64,000 nt of DNA from SHXR01 sp046160305 (lineage in GTDB: Bacteria; Pseudomonadota; Gammaproteobacteria; Burkholderiales; SG8-39). The translations under genes were made by a program, and so were the position numbers. The first letter of the stretch is position 1; every line of letters begins with the position of its first letter. The notes below the pieces were generated by a model. It worked only from the letters and a program-made list of their open reading frames with translations, was not told where the DNA came from and did not search any database. The stretch covers positions 28,433 to 92,432 of the forward strand of contig JBJXGX010000348.1 of assembly GCA_046160305.1 (NCBI GenBank). The letters are read 5' to 3'. This document shows, piece by piece, positions 8,665 through 18,131 of the stretch.

Positions 8665-9151
8665 TCAAGCCGGGTGCCGAGGTCTCGATCAAGGCAATGG
8701 CTTCCGCGGCGATCCCTTCGCCGCGTCCGGTGAAGCCAAGCCGCTCGGTGGTTTTTGCCTTGACATTGACCTGCCCGGGCGCGAGGCCGAGCGCGCCCGC
8801 AATGCGCTCTACCATCGCCGGAATGTGCGGTGCCATGCGTGGTGATTGCGCGATGATCGTCGCATCGACATTGACGATTGCATATCCCGCGTCCGCCAGC
8901 AGCTTGCGCACCGCCGAAAGAAGAACGACGCTGTCGGCGCCTCGATAGCGCTCATCCGTATCCGGGAAATGCCGTCCGATGTCACCGAGCGCAGCGGCGC
9001 CGAGCAACGCGTCGATCACCGCATGCAGCAGCACGTCGGCATCCGAATGGCCGTCGAGCCCGCGCGCGAATGGAATCGTTACGCCGCCGATGATAAGCGG
9101 GCGTCCAACGACAAGTGCATGGGCGTCGAACCCTTGCCCGATACGGTGCAT
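8654..9151 (-). CDS. ispF: 2-C-methyl-D-erythritol 2,4-cyclodiphosphate synthase
   Basis: Closes the cyclodiphosphate ring in the MEP isoprenoid pathway. The 165-residue protein has the metal-binding D-A-H near residue 9, the G-H-S-D-A-D-V motif, the D-I-G-x-x-F-P-D motif and K-A-K-T-T-E-R-L-G-F near residue 135. It starts at the ATG at 9151, preceded by an AGGA, and lies 13 bases after ispD, so the two form an operon. Confidence 0.96.
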   Translation of the reverse strand: MHRIGQGFDAHALVVGRPLIIGGVTIPFARGLDGHSDADVLLHAVIDALLGAAALGDIGRHFPDTDERYRGADSVVLLSAVRKLLADAGYAIVNVDATIIAQSPRMAPHIPAMVERIAGALGLAPGQVNVKAKTTERLGFTGRGEGIAAEAIALIETSAPGLMGS

Positions 9152-9164
9152 CGCGATGTCCTGA

Positions 9165-9872
9165 TTACTTCGACGATTTATGTTGACGCATCCACGCCGA
9201 CACCAATGTGAGATCTTCCGGATGCGTGACCTTGATATTCGTCCCGGCACCGGGGACCAGAAGCGGATGCAGTCCGAGCCGCTCGACCGCGCTCGCCTCA
9301 TCGGTGATCGTCAAATCCAGAGCATGGCCTGCACCCAACGCCTGCAGCAACGTACCGTAGCGAAACATCTGCGGTGTCAGGGCGCGCCAAAGCGAAGAGC
9401 GATCGACGGTTTGCGCCACGTGCCCTGCTCCGTCATCGCTCTTCAAGGTGTCGGTCACGCGCGCCGCAAGCAGCCCACCAACCGCGGAATCACCGAGGGC
9501 ATCGATCAAGCGCCCGACGTCGGCCGCGATGAGACATGGTCGCACGGCATCATGCACCAACACCCAATCGTGGAGATCGATCGCATCGGCGCAACCGATC
9601 AACCCGTTGTACACGCTGGTCGTGCGCGACTCGCCACCGCAATACAAAGGAATGACGCGATCGGCCTCGAGCGGCCACGCAATACGGCTGAAATAGTGGT
9701 CGTCCGCGCTCAGCACGACGAATACACGCTCCACGCGCGCATCCGCGAGCAATCCCCGAATCGCATGGGCGATCAGCGGGGCGCCGGCGATTTCCAGGTA
9801 CTGCTTGGGAAGCTCGCTGCCAAAGCGCCGCCCGAATCCAGCGGCTGGAACGAGTCCGAAATATTTTGCCAT
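9165..9872 (-). CDS. ispD: 2-C-methyl-D-erythritol 4-phosphate cytidylyltransferase
   Basis: Couples MEP to CTP in isoprenoid synthesis. The 235 residues, near the E. coli length, carry the N-terminal V-P-A-A-G-F-G-R-R-F-G-S-E-L-P-K-Q-Y nucleotide-binding segment and the V-H-D-A-V-R-P-C motif. I chose the ATG at 9872, directly before this segment, rather than the longer open frame. It runs divergently from mfd and together with ispF. Confidence 0.96.
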   Translation of the reverse strand: MAKYFGLVPAAGFGRRFGSELPKQYLEIAGAPLIAHAIRGLLADARVERVFVVLSADDHYFSRIAWPLEADRVIPLYCGGESRTTSVYNGLIGCADAIDLHDWVLVHDAVRPCLIAADVGRLIDALGDSAVGGLLAARVTDTLKSDDGAGHVAQTVDRSSLWRALTPQMFRYGTLLQALGAGHALDLTITDEASAVERLGLHPLLVPGAGTNIKVTHPEDLTLVSAWMRQHKSSK

Positions 9873-10204
9873 TTTGAGGAGCTTGCCTTTTTCGCGGGGC
9901 CCGCGCGAGACGATCCGATCAGCGGCGCTATCGAACGGGCGACCTGATCCGCGCGAACAACGCGTTCCGACCATCCATTACGGCGGCGCCGTTGAGCTCG
10001 CGACACCTTGTGATGGCTATAATACCGGCCCATAAGCGATGACGCGGAGCGGATCAGGACACGAACATCCGATTGCGCCGCATCGTGCATCGCCACCGCG
10101 GCTCTTTCGGTCGACGATCCCACGAAGGCGCTTGATCGATGTGACGCTGGCATCGCTCGCATCCGCGTACCGTGTCCGCCTACTCTCCCCATCGATTCTC
10201 GCTG
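9873..10204. promoter_or_regulatory. ispD/mfd divergent intergenic region with an mfd promoter
   Basis: This 332-base stretch holds no credible gene. On the plus strand a perfect TATAAT lies at 10018-10023 with TTGAGC at 9992-9997 (20-base spacing). Transcription from it would leave a leader of about 175 bases before the mfd ATG. No stem-loop with a T-run was found in the leader. Confidence 0.45.
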
Positions 10205-13200
10205 ATGTCCTCTGTCGTTTTACCCGCCAAACCGCCCCGACAACGCCTCGAGAATTTGCCGGGCTCCGCGGATGCCTTCGAGCTGGCGCGCATCGCGAGC
10301 AAGCTCAAAGCCGATGCCGAGAAGCGCCTCGTCACCGTCATTTGCGCCTCGGCCTTGGATGCCCAGCGACTCCGCGACGAGATCGCATTCTTCGCGCCCA
10401 CCTTGCAGGTCCATTTGTTCGCCGACTGGGAGACCCTTCCTTACGACGCGCTCTCCCCGCACCAGGATCTCGTCTCCGAGCGCCTCGAGACCCTGTACAA
10501 AGTCATGCAGGGTGAAGCGGGTGTGCTCGTCGTGCCCGCCACCACGGCACTGCAGCGTCTTGGCCCGCCCTCTTTTCTTGCGGCGCACACGTTCTTCATC
10601 AAGGCGGGCACGAAGCTCGAGTTGGCAAGCCTGCGCGAGCAACTGGTCCGCGGCGGCTACAGTCATGTCACCCAGGTCATGTCGCCAGGCGAATTCTGTG
10701 TGCGCGGCGGCCTGGTCGATCTGTTCCCGATGGGAAGCTCCCTGCCCTTTCGCATCGATCTGGTCGATGAGGATATCGAAACCATCCGCACCTTCGATCC
10801 GGATACGCAGCGCACGGTCTACAAGGTGAATGAAATTCGCCTGCTGCCTGCCCGCGAATTTCCGATGCATGAGGCGGCTCGAACCGGATTTCGCGCGCGC
10901 TTTCGCGAAACGATCGAAGGCGATGTGTCCAAGTCGACGATCTATCGCGACGTGAGCAACGGCGTTCCGACGGCCGGTATCGAGTATTACCTGCCGCTTT
11001 TCTTCGACGAGACGAGCACGCTGTTCGATTATCTGCCCCGCAACACGACGCTCGTCCTGCACCACGATTGCTCCGCCGCGATCGATGAGTTCTGGCGCGA
11101 TCTGAATTCCCGCTATTCGTTATTGAAAGGCGATCGGTCGCGCCCGCTCCTGTCACCGATCGCGCTCTTCTTGTCGAGTGAGCAATTCTTCGTCGGGCTC
11201 CGCGCGTTCTCACGGATTGATATCCGTGGACAGCAGAGCGATTCCGACGCCGACGACACCCCGGCGTTCTCGGTGCTCCCCGACGTATCGGTGGATCGCC
11301 GCGCACCCGATCCCCTGCATCGCGTCAAAGCCTTCCTCGAGCGGACGCCCCACCGTACCTTGATCGCCGCCGAGTCGGCGGGCCGTCGCGAAACCATGCG
11401 CGAATACTTCGGCGAGTACGGCCTCGTGACCGCGCCCGCGCCGGACTTCGGATCGTTCGCGAATGCAACGGCGCGCATCATGCTTGGCGTCGCGCCGCTC
11501 ACCGGCGGATTCACCGCGCGCGATGCGGGCCTCGTCATCGTCACCGAGTCGGAACTCTATGCCTCGACCGCACGGGCGCGCGGCGGTCGCAATGACGCCA
11601 AGCGCACGTCGGTGGAAGGCATGGTGCGCGATCTCGCCGAATTGCGCGTCGGGGATCCGGTCGTCCATGTCGAGCATGGCGTCGGACGCTATCAGGGGTT
11701 GGTGAGCCTCGATATCGGTGATGGTGAGAACGAGTTTCTGGCCCTCGAATACGCGGGCGCTGCGAAGTTGTACGTACCGGTGGCGCAGTTGCATGTGATC
11801 AGCCGCTACGCCGGTGGCCCGCCGGAGCATGCGCCGCTACACCAGCTCGGCAGCGAACAGTGGGAAAAGGCGAAGCGGAAGGCGGCCGGGCAAGTGCGCG
11901 ATACCGCGGCGGAGCTTCTTGCGATCTACGCGCAGCGCGCGGCGCGGCAGGGACACAGCTTCGATGTCAAGACACACGACCTCGAAGCCTTCGCCGAAGG
12001 CTTCGGATTCGAGGAAACCCCGGATCAGGCCGCGGCGATCGATGCGGTGATCGATGATATGCGCGCGGGAAAACCGATGGATCGGCTCGTCTGCGGCGAT
12101 GTCGGATTCGGTAAGACCGAAGTCGCGTTGCGCGCTACGTTCGTCGCGGTCGCCGACGGTCAACAGGTCGCGGTGCTCACGCCCACCACGCTCCTTGCGG
12201 AGCAGCATTTCAATACGTTCTCCGATCGCTTCGCGGACTGGCCGATCAAGATTGCGGAGCTGTCCCGATTTCGCACCGGCAAGGAGCAAAGTGCCACCCT
12301 CGCCGCGCTTGCCACCGGCGGCGTCGACATCGTCATTGGTACCCATAAGATTCTTTCTTCCGACGTGAAGTTCCGGCGCCTGGGCCTCGTCATCGTCGAC
12401 GAAGAGCATCGCTTCGGGGTCCGGCAGAAAGAGGCGCTCAAAGCGCTGCGCGCCGAGGTTGATGTCCTCACCTTGACCGCCACGCCGATTCCTCGCACGC
12501 TCGCAATGTCGCTTGAGGGGCTGCGCGACCTCTCCGTTATCGCCACCGCACCGTCGCGACGCCTGGCGATCAAGACCTTCGTCATGCCCTACTCGCCCGG
12601 TGTGATCCGCGAAGCCATGATGCGCGAGCTGAAGCGCGGCGGGCAGATCTACTTTCTGCACAACGACGTGCAAAGCATCGACGCCCAATGCGAGAGGCTG
12701 CGTGAGCTGGTGCCCGAAGCGCGGATCGCGATCGCTCACGGTCAGATGCCGGAGCGCGCACTGGAACGCGTCATGCGCGAGTTCCTGCAGCAGCGCCACA
12801 ACGTGCTGCTCTGCTCGACGATCATCGAGACCGGCATCGATATCCCGACTGCGAACACGATCCTTATCGATCGCGCCGATAAGTTCGGGCTGGCGCAGTT
12901 GCACCAGTTGCGGGGCCGTGTCGGACGCTCCCATCATCAGGCCTATGCTTATCTGTTGACGCCGCCGGCCGATGCGCTCGGGACGGCGGCGAAAAAGCGG
13001 CTCGAAGCGATCCAAATGATGGAGGAGCTGGGTTCGGGCTTCTACCTCGCCATGCATGACCTGGAGATTCGCGGCGCGGGCGAGGTCCTCGGTGATGAGC
13101 AAAGCGGTGAGATGCAGGAGATCGGGTTCAATCTCTATGCGGACATGTTGAACACCGCGGTGCGCGCACTGAAGGCCGGGCGGGAGCCCGATCTGTCACG

Positions 13201-13654
13201 ACCGCTCGAAGTAACTACCGAAGTCAACTTGCACACGCCCGCGTTGTTGCCGACCGAATATTGCGCCGACGTGCATGAACGCCTGGTGCTGTACAAGCGG
13301 CTTGCGCATTGTCCGAACGAGGACGCGCTGACATTGCTCCAGGAAGAACTCGTTGACCGGTTCGGTCCGCTCCCGACCGCGGCTGAAGCGCTGGTCGCAA
13401 GCCACCGGTTGCGTATGCTTGCCAAGCCGCTTGGTGTCCAACGGGTCGATGCCTCCGCTGAATCCATCGCGCTCACCTTCGAGCAGCATCCGGCGGTCGA
13501 TCCGGCGCGCATTATTCAGCTCATCCAGAAAAATCGGCATTGGAAGCTGGCTGGTCCCAATCGCCTTCGCGTGGAAGCGAAAGCGGTGAGCGTTCCCGAG
13601 CGCACGCGGGCCGTTCGGGAAATCATCGGACTGCTGCGACAGAAAGTGTCGTGA
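10205..13654 (+). CDS. mfd: transcription-repair coupling factor
   Basis: A DNA translocase that removes stalled RNA polymerase and recruits UvrA. The 1149 residues show the UvrB-homology N-terminal part, a CarD/RID domain near residue 490 (R-V-G-D-P-V-V-H-V-E-H-G-V-G-R-Y), helicase motifs with Walker A GFGKTE (K637) and DEEH at 732-735, and the TRCF C-terminal domain. The frame is also open to a GTG at 10172, but the ATG at 10205 begins closer to the family start. Its stop overlaps the next gene by GTGA. Confidence 0.97.
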   Translation: MSSVVLPAKPPRQRLENLPGSADAFELARIASKLKADAEKRLVTVICASALDAQRLRDEIAFFAPTLQVHLFADWETLPYDALSPHQDLVSERLETLYKVMQGEAGVLVVPATTALQRLGPPSFLAAHTFFIKAGTKLELASLREQLVRGGYSHVTQVMSPGEFCVRGGLVDLFPMGSSLPFRIDLVDEDIETIRTFDPDTQRTVYKVNEIRLLPAREFPMHEAARTGFRARFRETIEGDVSKSTIYRDVSNGVPTAGIEYYLPLFFDETSTLFDYLPRNTTLVLHHDCSAAIDEFWRDLNSRYSLLKGDRSRPLLSPIALFLSSEQFFVGLRAFSRIDIRGQQSDSDADDTPAFSVLPDVSVDRRAPDPLHRVKAFLERTPHRTLIAAESAGRRETMREYFGEYGLVTAPAPDFGSFANATARIMLGVAPLTGGFTARDAGLVIVTESELYASTARARGGRNDAKRTSVEGMVRDLAELRVGDPVVHVEHGVGRYQGLVSLDIGDGENEFLALEYAGAAKLYVPVAQLHVISRYAGGPPEHAPLHQLGSEQWEKAKRKAAGQVRDTAAELLAIYAQRAARQGHSFDVKTHDLEAFAEGFGFEETPDQAAAIDAVIDDMRAGKPMDRLVCGDVGFGKTEVALRATFVAVADGQQVAVLTPTTLLAEQHFNTFSDRFADWPIKIAELSRFRTGKEQSATLAALATGGVDIVIGTHKILSSDVKFRRLGLVIVDEEHRFGVRQKEALKALRAEVDVLTLTATPIPRTLAMSLEGLRDLSVIATAPSRRLAIKTFVMPYSPGVIREAMMRELKRGGQIYFLHNDVQSIDAQCERLRELVPEARIAIAHGQMPERALERVMREFLQQRHNVLLCSTIIETGIDIPTANTILIDRADKFGLAQLHQLRGRVGRSHHQAYAYLLTPPADALGTAAKKRLEAIQMMEELGSGFYLAMHDLEIRGAGEVLGDEQSGEMQEIGFNLYADMLNTAVRALKAGREPDLSRPLEVTTEVNLHTPALLPTEYCADVHERLVLYKRLAHCPNEDALTLLQEELVDRFGPLPTAAEALVASHRLRMLAKPLGVQRVDASAESIALTFEQHPAVDPARIIQLIQKNRHWKLAGPNRLRVEAKAVSVPERTRAVREIIGLLRQKVS

Positions 13655-14601
13655 ACGCCCGGGTATCCGCCTTGTTGTCCATGACCCTCGCATTGAATAT
13701 TGCGGCGGCGCACGCGGCCGTGCCGGACCAAACAACGGAGCAAATGACCGAGCACGCGCTTGCGATCGCGCAGGCTGGAAAATCCGCGGAAGCCCGAGAG
13801 ATCCTGCTACCGCTTGCAGAGACTGGAAATCCCGAGGCGCAGTTCGGACTCGGAATGCTGCTCGAGAGCGCGTTCAGTCGTCCGTCGGAGGCCGCCCTGT
13901 GGTATCGGCGCGCGGCGGTCAGCGGGCATGCTGCCGCGGAGAACAATCTTGGCGCACTGTTCTTCGACGGTCGCGGCGTTCCGCGCAGCATCGGTGAGGC
14001 AATGCGATGGTATCGAATAAGCGCGGATCGCGACCATGCTCCGGCGCAATACAACCTTGGCATGATGATCGGACGCGGACAGGGTACGAAGGCCGATCCC
14101 ATCGAGATGGTGATGTGGCTGGAACGCTCCGCAAAGGGTGGTCACGATCGCGCCCAGGCACAACTCGGGCGACTGTATCTGGAAGGTGTAGGCGTCGAAT
14201 CGGATCTGAAGATGGCGCGCCACTGGTTCGAGAAGTCCGCTGAACAGAACAATCTTTGGGGCCAGTACTACCTTGGCCTGCACCTCAAACGGGGCGAGGG
14301 AACCTCGCGTGACTTGGCGGCCTCGATCGTCTGGTTCGAGAAAGCTGCTTCACAAGGGCACATCCTGTCGGCGTACGAACTCGCAGTGGCATACGACCTT
14401 GGCCTTGGCGTGGCGTCCAATCCGGACCTCGCCATCAAATACTACAAGAGCGCCGGCGAGCGGAGCCACGTGCCGTCGATCCGCCGGCTCACCGCGATCT
14501 ATGCGCGAGGAGAGCTCGGACTGCCGATCGATCAGGCACTTGCTCGCTATTGGGGCAAGAGGTTGAACGCCGCGGCGCGCGAGAAGCAGCCGGAGCTCTG
14601 A
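13651..14601 (+). CDS. exported Sel1-like repeat protein
   Basis: A 316-residue protein with a signal peptide (residues 1-22, ending A-A-H-A) followed by about seven Sel1/TPR-like repeats. Each repeat carries a G-x-A-x-A-x-x-x-L-G-x-x-x-x-x-G-x-G-V-x-x-x-x-x-x-A-x-x-W-Y pattern. Such solenoids bind partner proteins, usually in the periplasm. It starts at GTG 13651 within the mfd stop (GTGA) and its stop overlaps the serB ATG, so all three genes are tightly coupled. A later ATG at 13681 would shorten the signal peptide. The partner is unknown. Confidence 0.8.
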   Translation: MNARVSALLSMTLALNIAAAHAAVPDQTTEQMTEHALAIAQAGKSAEAREILLPLAETGNPEAQFGLGMLLESAFSRPSEAALWYRRAAVSGHAAAENNLGALFFDGRGVPRSIGEAMRWYRISADRDHAPAQYNLGMMIGRGQGTKADPIEMVMWLERSAKGGHDRAQAQLGRLYLEGVGVESDLKMARHWFEKSAEQNNLWGQYYLGLHLKRGEGTSRDLAASIVWFEKAASQGHILSAYELAVAYDLGLGVASNPDLAIKYYKSAGERSHVPSIRRLTAIYARGELGLPIDQALARYWGKRLNAAAREKQPEL

Positions 14602-15437
14602 TGAACCGGGATCTGGTTATCCAAGGCAGTGATGCGGATCAGTCGATCGCCGATACGCTCGCGACAAAGGTAGGCGCCGATCGCGCCGAGCAGGTCGGCC
14701 TCAACGCGTTTCGAATTCTCAATCCGCGATTGACCGAACAGATCCCATCCTATTTCGACAATACGCGGATCGACTTCGCGCTCGTGCCCGCGACGCGACG
14801 CCTCGCTGAATTCCGCCTTGTTGCGATGGACATGGACTCGACCCTGATCACGATCGAGTGCATCGACGAACTGGCCGATCTCGTCGGACGGAAAACCGAA
14901 GTCGCGGCGATCACCGCGGCGGCCATGCGCGGGGAACTCGACTACCCGACGAGCTTGCGGCAACGGGTCCATGCGCTGGCGGGGATCGACATGGCCGCCG
15001 TCGAGTCGGTCTATCTCGAGCGTCTGCGGCTTTCACCTGGCACCGAGGCGATGTTGGCGCGATTGCACGACCTGCGCATGAAGACGCTCCTGGTGTCCGG
15101 TGGATTCACTTACTTCACGGACCGCTTGAGGCAACGGCTCGGCCTTGATTTCGCCCACTCGAATACCCTCGAAATAGAGCACGACAGGCTCACCGGCCGC
15201 CTGATCGGGGACGTTCTGGATGGCGCCGGCAAGGCCCGCGTCGTGATCGAAACCGCGAAACGTCTTGGCGTTGCAGTGGATCAGATCATCGCGATCGGTG
15301 ATGGCGCCAACGATCTGCCGATGATGGCCGAAGCCGGCGTGTCCATCGCCTATCACGCCAAGCCCGCGGTGCAGAAAAAGGCAACCTACTGCTTCAATCA
15401 TGTGGGGCTTGACGGCCTCTTGCATCTCTTTCGCTGA
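14601..15437 (+). CDS. serB: phosphoserine phosphatase
   Basis: Final step of serine synthesis. The 278 residues hold a short N-terminal regulatory-like part (1-70), the HAD nucleophile motif D77-M-D79-S-T-L-I, the S-G-G-F motif II, and G-D-G-A-N-D-L-P-M near residue 233. It starts on the last base of the preceding stop. mfd-serB adjacency is usual in betaproteobacteria. It converges on cysE with 17 bases between them. Confidence 0.95.
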   Translation: MNRDLVIQGSDADQSIADTLATKVGADRAEQVGLNAFRILNPRLTEQIPSYFDNTRIDFALVPATRRLAEFRLVAMDMDSTLITIECIDELADLVGRKTEVAAITAAAMRGELDYPTSLRQRVHALAGIDMAAVESVYLERLRLSPGTEAMLARLHDLRMKTLLVSGGFTYFTDRLRQRLGLDFAHSNTLEIEHDRLTGRLIGDVLDGAGKARVVIETAKRLGVAVDQIIAIGDGANDLPMMAEAGVSIAYHAKPAVQKKATYCFNHVGLDGLLHLFR

Positions 15438-15454
15438 AGAGATGCCCCGCGTGC

Positions 15455-16207
15455 CTATTTCTCCCCGACTCTGCGCAGGCGTGGTTCGATCGGCCCGTCC
15501 GGCGAGGATCGCTCGGCGAGCACGCGTTCAAGCTCGGCGATGCGCGCTGCTGCATCGTCCAGCCGCCTCTCGATATCCGCGCCGTGATCGGTGAGGCCGC
15601 GAATGGCCTGCGCGACCGGATCATCATCGCCCTTGGAAACCGCATAGGCAGAGAATCCCAGCTTCTCGGCGTGGGCTTCGCGCGCCTGATCGACATTCGC
15701 CTCGATGATCCGCGCCGGAATACCGACAGCCGTTGCGCCCGCGGGCACATCTCTCACCACCACCGCGTTGGAGCCGATCTTGGCGTTGTCGTTGATCACG
15801 ATCGGGCCAATCACTTTCGCGCCGGCGCCAATGACAACACCGTTCCGCAATGTGGGATGGCGCTTGCCCTTGTTCCAGGATGTCCCGCCAAGGGTGACGC
15901 CGTGATAGAGGGTGCAGTCATCGCCGATCTCGGCCGTCTCGCCGATCACGACACCCATGCCGTGATCGATGAACAAACGCCGGCCGATCGTGGCGCCGGG
16001 ATGGATCTCGATCCCGGTCAGGAAACGCCCTACGTGCGACAAGAGGCGGGCGAGCCATCGAAACCGCCATCCCCACAACGCATGCGCGACGCGATGCAAT
16101 TGCAATGCGTGAAATCCCGGGTAACACGTGAGCACCTCCCAGACCGTGCGGGCAGCGGGATCCCGCTCGAAAATGCAGTCGATATCTTCACGGAAATGGG
16201 TTGGCAT
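15455..16207 (-). CDS. cysE: serine O-acetyltransferase
   Basis: Makes O-acetylserine for cysteine synthesis. The 250-residue protein starts F-R-E-D-I-x-C-I-F-E-R-D-P-A-A-R, typical of the short CysE form. It then shows left-handed beta-helix hexapeptide repeats (I-H-P-G-A-x-I-G-x-x-x-F-I-D-H-G-M-G-V-V-I-G-E-T-A). The C-terminal 70 residues are a charged predicted coiled coil not needed for catalysis. I chose the ATG at 16207; the longer open frame adds 35 residues without homology. Confidence 0.93.
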   Translation of the reverse strand: MPTHFREDIDCIFERDPAARTVWEVLTCYPGFHALQLHRVAHALWGWRFRWLARLLSHVGRFLTGIEIHPGATIGRRLFIDHGMGVVIGETAEIGDDCTLYHGVTLGGTSWNKGKRHPTLRNGVVIGAGAKVIGPIVINDNAKIGSNAVVVRDVPAGATAVGIPARIIEANVDQAREAHAEKLGFSAYAVSKGDDDPVAQAIRGLTDHGADIERRLDDAAARIAELERVLAERSSPDGPIEPRLRRVGEK

Positions 16208-16308
16208 GGCTGATACCGCTTCGCAGTGGCTGAGACAGAGTCGGGTCACCAGCGAAGCTATTTTCGAGGGCCCCGAGAATTGAATTGTGGGCGGGCGTCG
16301 CGCCAGGG

Positions 16309-17118
16309 TCAATCGGTATCGGCGGTCGCTGCATCGTCGGGCCGTCCGCGTATTCGCAGCCCCGATTTTGCCGCGTGCGCTTCAAGGTTATTCAGCACCC
16401 CACGAAGAATGTTGATTTCCTCCCGCTCAAGGTTGGCGCGACCGCATAAGCGACGCAGTCGTTCCATGAGCTTTCGCGGGTTGCTCCGATCAAGAAAACC
16501 GCTGTTGCCTAACGCGCGTTCGAAGTGGACATACAGACCTTCCAGTTCCTCGAACGTGCCGGGCAGGAACTTATCCGGGATTGCCGATCGCGGGCGGCCG
16601 GACGTTGCACCCACCCCATCGCTTGCGATCCGCAATTCATAGGCGATCACCTGCACTGCCGCGGCGACATTGAGTGACGAGTAGACCGGATTCGCCGGGA
16701 TTTCCACGATACGCCGGCATCGGAGAATGTCCTCATTGCGAAGTCCGCTCTCCTCGTTGCCGAACACGAATGCAACCGGACCATCGGCAGCGGCCTCGAT
16801 GGCCTCGCGCGCGGCGTCTCGCGGCGAGAGGACGACCGGGCCGATCTCCCGTGGCCGCGCGGTCAGTGCATAGGCGGTGATGGTGCCCTCGAGCGCGGCG
16901 CCCACCGAGGACGCCAACCGAGCATTGCAAAAAACGTCTACCGCGCCGCTTGCCATCGCGATGGCATCCCGATCGGGGAACCGCTTCGGCGCCACGAGAC
17001 AGAGCACCGAGAGCCCCATCGTCTTCATCGCCCGCGCCGCGGAACCGATGTTTCCCGGATGACTCGTGTGCGAAAGCACGATGCGTACATTGTCGAGCCG
17101 CGATGTCGGCGCGCTCAT
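16309..17118 (-). CDS. trmJ: tRNA (cytidine/uridine-2'-O-)-methyltransferase TrmJ
   Basis: Methylates the ribose at position 32 of tRNAs using SAM. The 269 residues form a SPOUT-fold domain with S-H-x-x-N-I-G-x-x-A-R-A-M near residue 17, the F-G-N-E-x-x-G-L motif III near 118 and the knot I-P-x-x-x-x-x-S-L-N-V-A-x-A. A family-specific C-terminal extension follows. It is transcribed with cysE and divergent from suhB. Confidence 0.92.
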   Translation of the reverse strand: MSAPTSRLDNVRIVLSHTSHPGNIGSAARAMKTMGLSVLCLVAPKRFPDRDAIAMASGAVDVFCNARLASSVGAALEGTITAYALTARPREIGPVVLSPRDAAREAIEAAADGPVAFVFGNEESGLRNEDILRCRRIVEIPANPVYSSLNVAAAVQVIAYELRIASDGVGATSGRPRSAIPDKFLPGTFEELEGLYVHFERALGNSGFLDRSNPRKLMERLRRLCGRANLEREEINILRGVLNNLEAHAAKSGLRIRGRPDDAATADTD

Positions 17119-17301
17119 GTCTGCGCACTCAATTGGATTCGATCCCTTTCAGATAGGCGCTGAATTGTCGGTGAACGCAGCCGGGCTGCGGCGCTGATCC
17201 GTTACACTGGCGCGGTTTTGCTTGCCGATTTCAAGCCTTGCATACGAATGCGGCGCCTTGAGATTCGGATCCGGCGTTCCTTCTATCGGACCTTCCGCTC
17301 C

Positions 17302-18105
17302 ATGCCCATTCTCCATCCTATGCTCACGGCCGCGATCAAAGCGGCGCGGAAGGCGGGCTCGATCATGAGCCGCGCCACGCTCAATCTCGATACGATCACC
17401 GTGACGACCAAGCGGAAGAACGATTTCGTCACCGAAGTGGACAAGGCCGCCGAAGAAGCCATTATCGACATCATCCGGAAAGCCTACCCCGACCACGGTA
17501 TTCTTGCAGAGGAGTCGGGCGCATCCGGGAAATCGGATGCTGAACACGTCTGGATCATCGATCCGCTCGATGGCACGACGAACTTCATCCATGGCTTTCC
17601 CCAGTATGCGGTGTCGATCGGGGTCACGCAGAAGGGCATCCTCGCGCACGGCGTCATCTTCGATCCGGTGAAGAATGAGCTGTTCACCACCAGTCGGGGA
17701 AAAGGCGCGTACCTGAATGATCGGCGTATCCGCGTCTCCGGTCGGATCGGGCTCAAGTCATCCCTGATCGGGACAGGATTCCCGTTTCGCGAGATCGATA
17801 ACTTCGACGAGTACATGGCGATGTTCAAATCGGTCACGCGGGAGACCGCCGGCATTCGTCGCGCAGGCTCGGCAGCCCTCGATCTGGCCTATGTCGCCGC
17901 TGGCCGCCTCGATGGATTCTGGGAGATCGGGCTCTCGCCGTGGGATGTCGCCGCCGGTGCGCTCATGATCCAGGAGGCAGGCGGATTGATCAGCAACCTC
18001 GACGGCGAAGGCGATTTTCTCAATGCGGGCCACGTCGTGTGCGGATCACCCAAGGTGTTCACACCGCTTCTGCAGCTCGTGGGCAAGCACTGGAAGAAAC
18101 GTTAG
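17302..18105 (+). CDS. suhB: inositol monophosphatase family protein SuhB
   Basis: A Mg-dependent phosphatase of 267 residues, the same length as E. coli SuhB, which also acts in rRNA antitermination. Metal-binding motifs are E-E-S near residue 70, D-P-L-D-G-T-T-N-F near 88 and W-D-V-A-A-G near 213. The ATG at 17302 gives the usual start with H-P-M-L-x-x-A-I-x-A-A-R-K-A-G. It ends convergently with the flavin oxidoreductase gene. Confidence 0.93.
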   Translation: MPILHPMLTAAIKAARKAGSIMSRATLNLDTITVTTKRKNDFVTEVDKAAEEAIIDIIRKAYPDHGILAEESGASGKSDAEHVWIIDPLDGTTNFIHGFPQYAVSIGVTQKGILAHGVIFDPVKNELFTTSRGKGAYLNDRRIRVSGRIGLKSSLIGTGFPFREIDNFDEYMAMFKSVTRETAGIRRAGSAALDLAYVAAGRLDGFWEIGLSPWDVAAGALMIQEAGGLISNLDGEGDFLNAGHVVCGSPKVFTPLLQLVGKHWKKR

Positions 18106-18131
18106 GCGCCCTTCCCCGCACCCTTCACCAT